Source: Lichenostomus cassidix
Taxonomy: Eukaryota > Chordata > Aves > Passeriformes > Meliphagidae
Direction: 5' to 3'
DNA length: 64,000 nt
NCBI GenBank assembly: GCA_008360975.2
Contig: CM039182.1
Location: 31,297,566 to 31,361,565, forward strand
Positions 58,913-64,000 of this stretch are shown piece by piece. The notes under the pieces are model-generated. The model saw nothing but the letters and a program-made list of their open reading frames with translations, was not told the origin of the DNA and made no database searches. Made by a program: the position numbers and the translations under genes. Position 1 is the first letter of the stretch. The number at the start of each line of letters is the position of its first letter.

Positions 58913-61188
58913 TTTTAAGAAATTGAACAAGAATAGAAAAGAAGCAAATCTGAGGAACAAAGAAAACAGCCACAGACTCTAAATGTGAGAAAAAAATATC
59001 TACAAAAGCTAGAGGTGGAGGAAGAAATTTGTGTTCCCTGCTATTGCTTTCAGAGTGTACTCAAGTATGAGTGATGGGAATTGAAAATACATCTCATGTT
59101 GGCCACTTGGCAATGTGTGTTGCAATATTTGAGGCATTTTCAACACACACCCCATGCTGACACAGAAGCATTAACCAAAACAGGCCCCAAGAGGAGACAT
59201 CATGATTAGGAAAGAGACTTTTCTTTACAGAGTGTGGCACATCTCTTTCACTTCCAGTATGCTGAATCTTGGGATTCCCCCAAATGCTAAAAACTCCATT
59301 ACACAGGCGGCAGTGAGGCAGTTAAAAACAAGCAAATACAAACTAAAATTTATTTTCCTGGAGTTGTTTATTTCCATGTCACTTCTACTACATGAGTCAC
59401 ATGCAAACCAGCCCAAGACATTTCCCCAGTAATTTGGCCAGTCTTGTTGATTATGGAAATTACAGATCAGCAAACAAAAATGAATTCTGGTACTACTGCA
59501 GTGCTGTCAACTCAGTTCAGGCCCCAGACATGGAGAGAATAAACACTATCTAACTAGATTATCAACAAATTTTGGAGGGAAGAATGAGAGCCCAAATGGA
59601 TAGCAGGAACCTAATGGGTGACAATCATAGAATGCAGACACCTGAAACATTATTTCTATGCTCTGGATGCTGGTTTTGTGCCCAGAAGTACTGCCCCTGT
59701 ACCACAGCTGACTAACTAGCTATGAACTAATTTTTCACTAATTTCACCACCAGAGGTGGTGGCGCAGAGAATAAATCCTAAATCATCTGACCGGATCACT
59801 TGGCACAACTAAAGCTCACTGCAACACAAGGTGGGGAGAATAGCGCTATGTTTTTGGGGTTTTCTTTTATTTGCATAACTAACCCCAGATGCTGCAGGGT
59901 TCACCCACCAAGTGGTAAAAATCAGTGTTAGGCTGCCTAACAACAAGCCATCCTTCAAAGTCCTAGTTCAAAGGAATTCTGTCAAACAACATGCTTCAGT
60001 TCACATATGCCACTGTGCAACTGAAAATTTAATCAAGACAGCAAATAAGTAAAATATTTTACTTTATCCCACAGATTATGCATTTCAGGCTTGGCCTCCT
60101 GGAGTAGTGGTCCATTATTTCAATAGGTTTCTAACTAAACCATTTAGAAAATATGGGGTGGATTCAGGAATATCCCTTTTGTAGCTGGATACCCACAACA
60201 CAATTCCTGCAATTTGAAAGACCAAGGAATCTATAACCTATCTCCTTGCACAAACCAGCATTTAAGACACATCTACTCAAGGCAGGCTGCCCACCCCAGT
60301 GACTGTCCTTCAGCATGGCTTAGCTCATCTGATTGTGATTAAAGGCATCTTCATGTATTGCTCCTTCTATAAACCGACACAACTGAATCACATTTTCAGG
60401 CAAAAAGGGTAAACTTTGGTTTTCCCATCAAATTTGATTCTCAACTATGTTGAGTCACTATTTCTTAGCACTCCCAGGTCTACTCTGCTCACCACAGAGA
60501 TGAAAGCTGAAACGTTAGGAATGGAACTAGTGGCACGAGGACTGTAAAGAGCACTAAAGGCAGCCCACAAAGACCTCTTGTTAGCCTTGCTACCTGCACG
60601 TCAGCCCTACTCACATGCAAACCCAGCACTATCCACCTCCACCTGCAAAGTAACAACTTCACCAGCCAAATATCCAGGTACAATCAATCAGACCCACGCA
60701 GGGAATACAAAGGAAGACCTTCTCTCTCACCTGCTGCATTTGGGTGACCTCCTAAATAGCTATTTTCTTTCCTAACCCTAAAATTAGTTTTCCCCTGCAT
60801 TTTAACTGACTAGATTCTCTACGATGGTTGTGTTTTTCTTAATGGGGAGGATTGCCTCTACTCTGAGATTTCCCCTAGGGAAATCTGACCTGGAAAAAGT
60901 CAGCATCACTACTCAGAGTAAAGGAAGTTTGCCAAGGCTCTCAAGGTCATGCCACTTTCCCTCCCTGGCATAAGAAATGGATGAAAAAGCCCTGCTGAAG
61001 TCCAGGCAGTTTCTAAAATGCATGGATTTGCATCTCTGCAAATAAATGCTAGTACAAACCTCCTGGGGAGACCACAAGCTGCAACTGCTTACCACTGCAA
61101 TGGGCAGGGAAAATTAAAATTATGCAGACTGTATCATTGTCATACTTTAAAGGCAGATGCTGCTCAAGGGTTTTCACAGGGGTCTTAT
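58913..61188. other. noncoding DNA between the two SINEs
   Basis: No exon, RNA gene or repeat recognised. Confidence 0.6.
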
Positions 61189-61320
61189 GAAATCACAGAA
61201 TATTCTGAGCTGGAAGGAACCCAGAAGGATAATCAAAGTTAACTCTTAAGTGAACTACTGGGATCAAACCCACAGCCTTAGCATTGTCAGCACCATGCTC
61301 TAACCAACTGAGTTAACCTC
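61189..61320 (-). mobile_element. TguSINE1-like tRNA-Ile-derived SINE
   Basis: Minus strand: box A TAACTCAGTTGGTTAGAGC, then ATGGTGCTGACAATGCTAAG, a well-kept box B (GGGTTTGATCCC), and a CR1-like tail ending CAGCTCAGAATATTCTGTGA. Better preserved in the tRNA part than the copy at 58782. Confidence 0.9.
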
Positions 61321-64000
61321 AGGGCTGTCAACAGACCCTCCAGACAACAGGAAATGCAGGAGAACACATCTCTCCTTGCTTCAACAATAGTTTGTTTAGC
61401 CCACCTTTAGAGGGCTCCTCAGTTCTCCAGACTTTATTAACTGGACTGCTCAATTCTTTTAACTCTGATACAAGCATTTCACAGCATTATTTTACCCACG
61501 CATGTAGGGTGCCATCCCACAAGGCTCCAGTGTGAAATGGTGGGCATTGTAGGAGTGGAGCCAAAAGACTTACCTTCTTTGGATTTTGCTGTGTAACTCA
61601 GTTGCCACTCCCATGGCAGAAGAGAGCAGGACTCCAGGGCAGATGGTCTAGGTGGCATGAAAATCTGCTGGGATGTGAGATACAACAAATATTCAGGAGC
61701 TTTGGTTTTCAGATTGAGCGGTTTTTTTCCTCCTGAGAAGAGGAAATCACCTCTTCATGGGGTAGAGCAGTTGTCCCCATAAAGGTCAGTGTTGCTCTGC
61801 ACAGAAGGCTCTGCTGGCCCCGAGCTAACTGCCCCCACCTGCTGCCTCTGGGGTCACAGCTCCTGCACAAATGGCTCATCACAGGCCCCTCTCATTACTT
61901 CAGCTAAAATTCAGTCCCTTGAGCAGCTTAAATTACAGGCCTTTGCCAACCAAGCTCTTTTTGGTGGAGAGGGATAGAAGAACTCCTGTTTGAATAGTTT
62001 AGCAAGATGGTCTCAAGGGACAACATCTGCAGCACAGCAGCCTCTTCTTGTGGCTCTTCTAGCACAAGGAGCTATAAGGCAGCTGTCCTCAGCTCCACAT
62101 GCTACCATTTGTAAATCATCTGAAAAGTATCATCGCTTTTCTTGTGAAATCTCTCATTAGGGTGATGGAAAGAAGGAGAGTCCTTTCTGCAAAGTTAGCT
62201 GCTTGCATGTAACCATGTGTGGTTTAATAACTGCAACAGGTTAGAATTCTCTCCCAGCCTGCTGGGCTACGCCGTGGAGAGCAGTGATATCCGATGAAGG
62301 AACAGTGATAAACAGCTGAGATCGTGAATTCTTCAGACTGTGCAACTGGATCTGCAAAAGTATGTCTGTGTAATGTATCTTGAGACATCATTACAGAGGA
62401 GTGTCAACAATTCAGGCTTGTTTTAAATATCAAGGTTAGAATTCACCCTGTCTGTGTAGTAACACTAGCACAGACATTTTTAAGGTCAGGCTTTAAACTA
62501 CTTAAGGTGCAGGCACTCAGAGGATTAAGTACTGCCTATTTGTAAAGCACTCTGCACAGACATCATGCTGTAGGTAAGTGTTGTTTCTGTTTGAAATAGC
62601 CAAGTTTGGCTTGCTGCTTCCTGGGGTTTGCAAGTGGAAAGGAAGGAAGGACAGGGCAAACCTCAGCTGCTTTACAGTGCACTTGCAGCCCATCCTGAGC
62701 TCTGCCTTCCTGCTGCAGACCAGCCCAGAGGAAGGAGAGGAAACAGCACAACAGCACCATCAGGGATGACTGATGACAGGCGAAAGCATTTGCTGTCCTC
62801 AGTAAGAGGATCAAGTGCCAATAAGCAGGCTCCAGAGGATATGAAGACAGATTTACTCCTCCCCTCTCCCACAGGGACTTCTCATGGTGGCTCGAGGCCC
62901 CTCTTCGACTGTGCTGTGATGACAGGGCACAGCTGAGGCCCCATTAACATCATTCCTGCTTTGAAACATTGCTAGCAGCAGGTCCCACTGACCAGAGAGA
63001 GATGAGCAGCTCTGAAAGGGGTCAGGCTGCTGAGCCTTTGTGCAAGCCTGCATCCACCTCACAAGTACAGTGAGGGTCTGTGGAACTGAATGAATGGAAC
63101 TAAAATATTCCATGTAGGAACAATAAGTATGTGCGGTAGGCATGAAGGCACAGAGCCCAGAATTGATTAAGGTAGTTTTTATATTTTGAAAAGCAATATT
63201 AAAAAACACTGGAAAATGCAAGATAAACATAACAGTTGCTTCTACAAGTTTTAACCTTGTATTGCTTGGCCATTTTGACATATAAATTATTGCTTACTAG
63301 CTCTCATAATTACACAACACAACAATATGTACAGAGGCAAACAAGCATGAAATATGCAAAGGAAAACATTGGCAACATTGATTCTGGTAAATCAGATTAT
63401 TTTATACATACCAGGTCTCATAATGGTGGATAACTACTAGCTGCAGTCCCTGAGAAGTTAGGTAAATACCTTGATTTGGGGGTTTCTATTTTATTACTTT
63501 TAATGCAAGCTGACACCATTATGGCACTCGAGAGAACAGGCAGGTGTTCTTACCTCAGCTCACTGACTTCATCCCAGTATTTAACAGTGTATAAGATGAC
63601 AGTAAATAGGCTATGCAAATAAACATTACTCTGCCAAAATGTTTAGTATTTACATCTTTCTTTATAATTTTACAGCAGCACAGGTCTTATTATTTCTGAT
63701 AACACCATTTTTTGCCACTGCAATGCAAATGAAATTTATTGCTATCCAAGATGGTGCTGGAATCAAAAAGCTGTGTCAAGGAAGCATCTAAATTTGTTGC
63801 AACAAAATCCCACATCAAAGAGGTATAAAGTGACACAGCTCTTTCCTTTGTTCTGACTAAATACTCCTCCTAGCTACTTAGAAAAAGAATATGGAGAGTA
63901 TTTAACTCCAGGTGTGATCGTGATAAATGGAATTTACAAGATTTATAGATTTTATACCACATAACCTAACTGCACTAATAAAGGATGTAAAAAAAAAATC
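61321..64000. other. noncoding DNA, no gene seen
   Basis: No recognisable exon, RNA gene or mobile element up to the end of the window. A minus-strand open frame at 62853-63281 (142 codons) has no recognisable domain. Confidence 0.55.

Noticed and set aside
61189..61320. Functional tRNA-Ile gene on the minus strand
   Set aside because: Acceptor stem is not formed and a CR1-like tail follows; it is a SINE.
1..64000. CRISPR arrays, prokaryotic operons, origins or attachment sites
   Set aside because: No regularly spaced repeats and the content is vertebrate; such features are not expected.

Overview
The window looks like a piece of a passerine bird nuclear genome. The evidence is one multi-exon vertebrate gene with canonical GT-AG introns (STEAP4), avian CR1 LINE fragments on both strands, two tRNA-Ile-derived SINEs of the TguSINE1 type known from passerines, and avian ERVL-type retroviral sequence. 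There is no bacterial gene organisation. Almost all of the window is intron or intergenic DNA, and most short open frames in it are chance.

Layout. Bases 1-1250 are AT-rich noncoding DNA. A CpG island at about 1255-1520 is the only unique GC-rich promoter-like sequence; it may be the STEAP4 promoter or that of an unrelated transcript. Bases 1550-36740 are noncoding and hold CR1 fragments (8780-9261 plus, 16486-16642 minus, 18560-18955 plus, 25632-26030 minus), a very decayed transposase-like remnant on the minus strand (about 13700-14400), microsatellites, a solo ERVL-type LTR with a perfect 5-bp target-site duplication (29368-29958) and an A/C-rich tract (32870-33003). An ERVL-type provirus fragment lies at 36748-40590. 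It has a 5' LTR, a primer-binding site, a Gag-like ORF with an unusual hydrophobic, membrane-protein-like N-terminus, and an open protease-reverse transcriptase ORF that stops inside RNase H against a CR1 fragment. Integrase, env and the 3' LTR are absent.

STEAP4 follows on the plus strand with coding exons at 42206-42661, 44021-44614, 45172-45336 and 46331-46600, and a probable 3' end near 47.6 kb. It encodes a six-transmembrane, haem- and FAD-dependent metalloreductase with an N-terminal NADPH-binding domain. Its second coding exon carries an exact, in-frame 66-bp tandem duplication (22 residues) at the junction between the oxidoreductase domain and the membrane domain. This is the most testable oddity in the window.

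Bases 47.9-64 kb are intergenic, with an LTR-like block (51330-51625), two TguSINE1-like SINEs on the minus strand and simple repeats. From memory, mammalian STEAP4 lies between ZNF804B and SRI; neither is visible here. Both clear LTR insertions upstream of STEAP4 are in the same orientation as the gene, so they could supply promoters or alternative first exons, but nothing in the sequence shows that they do.
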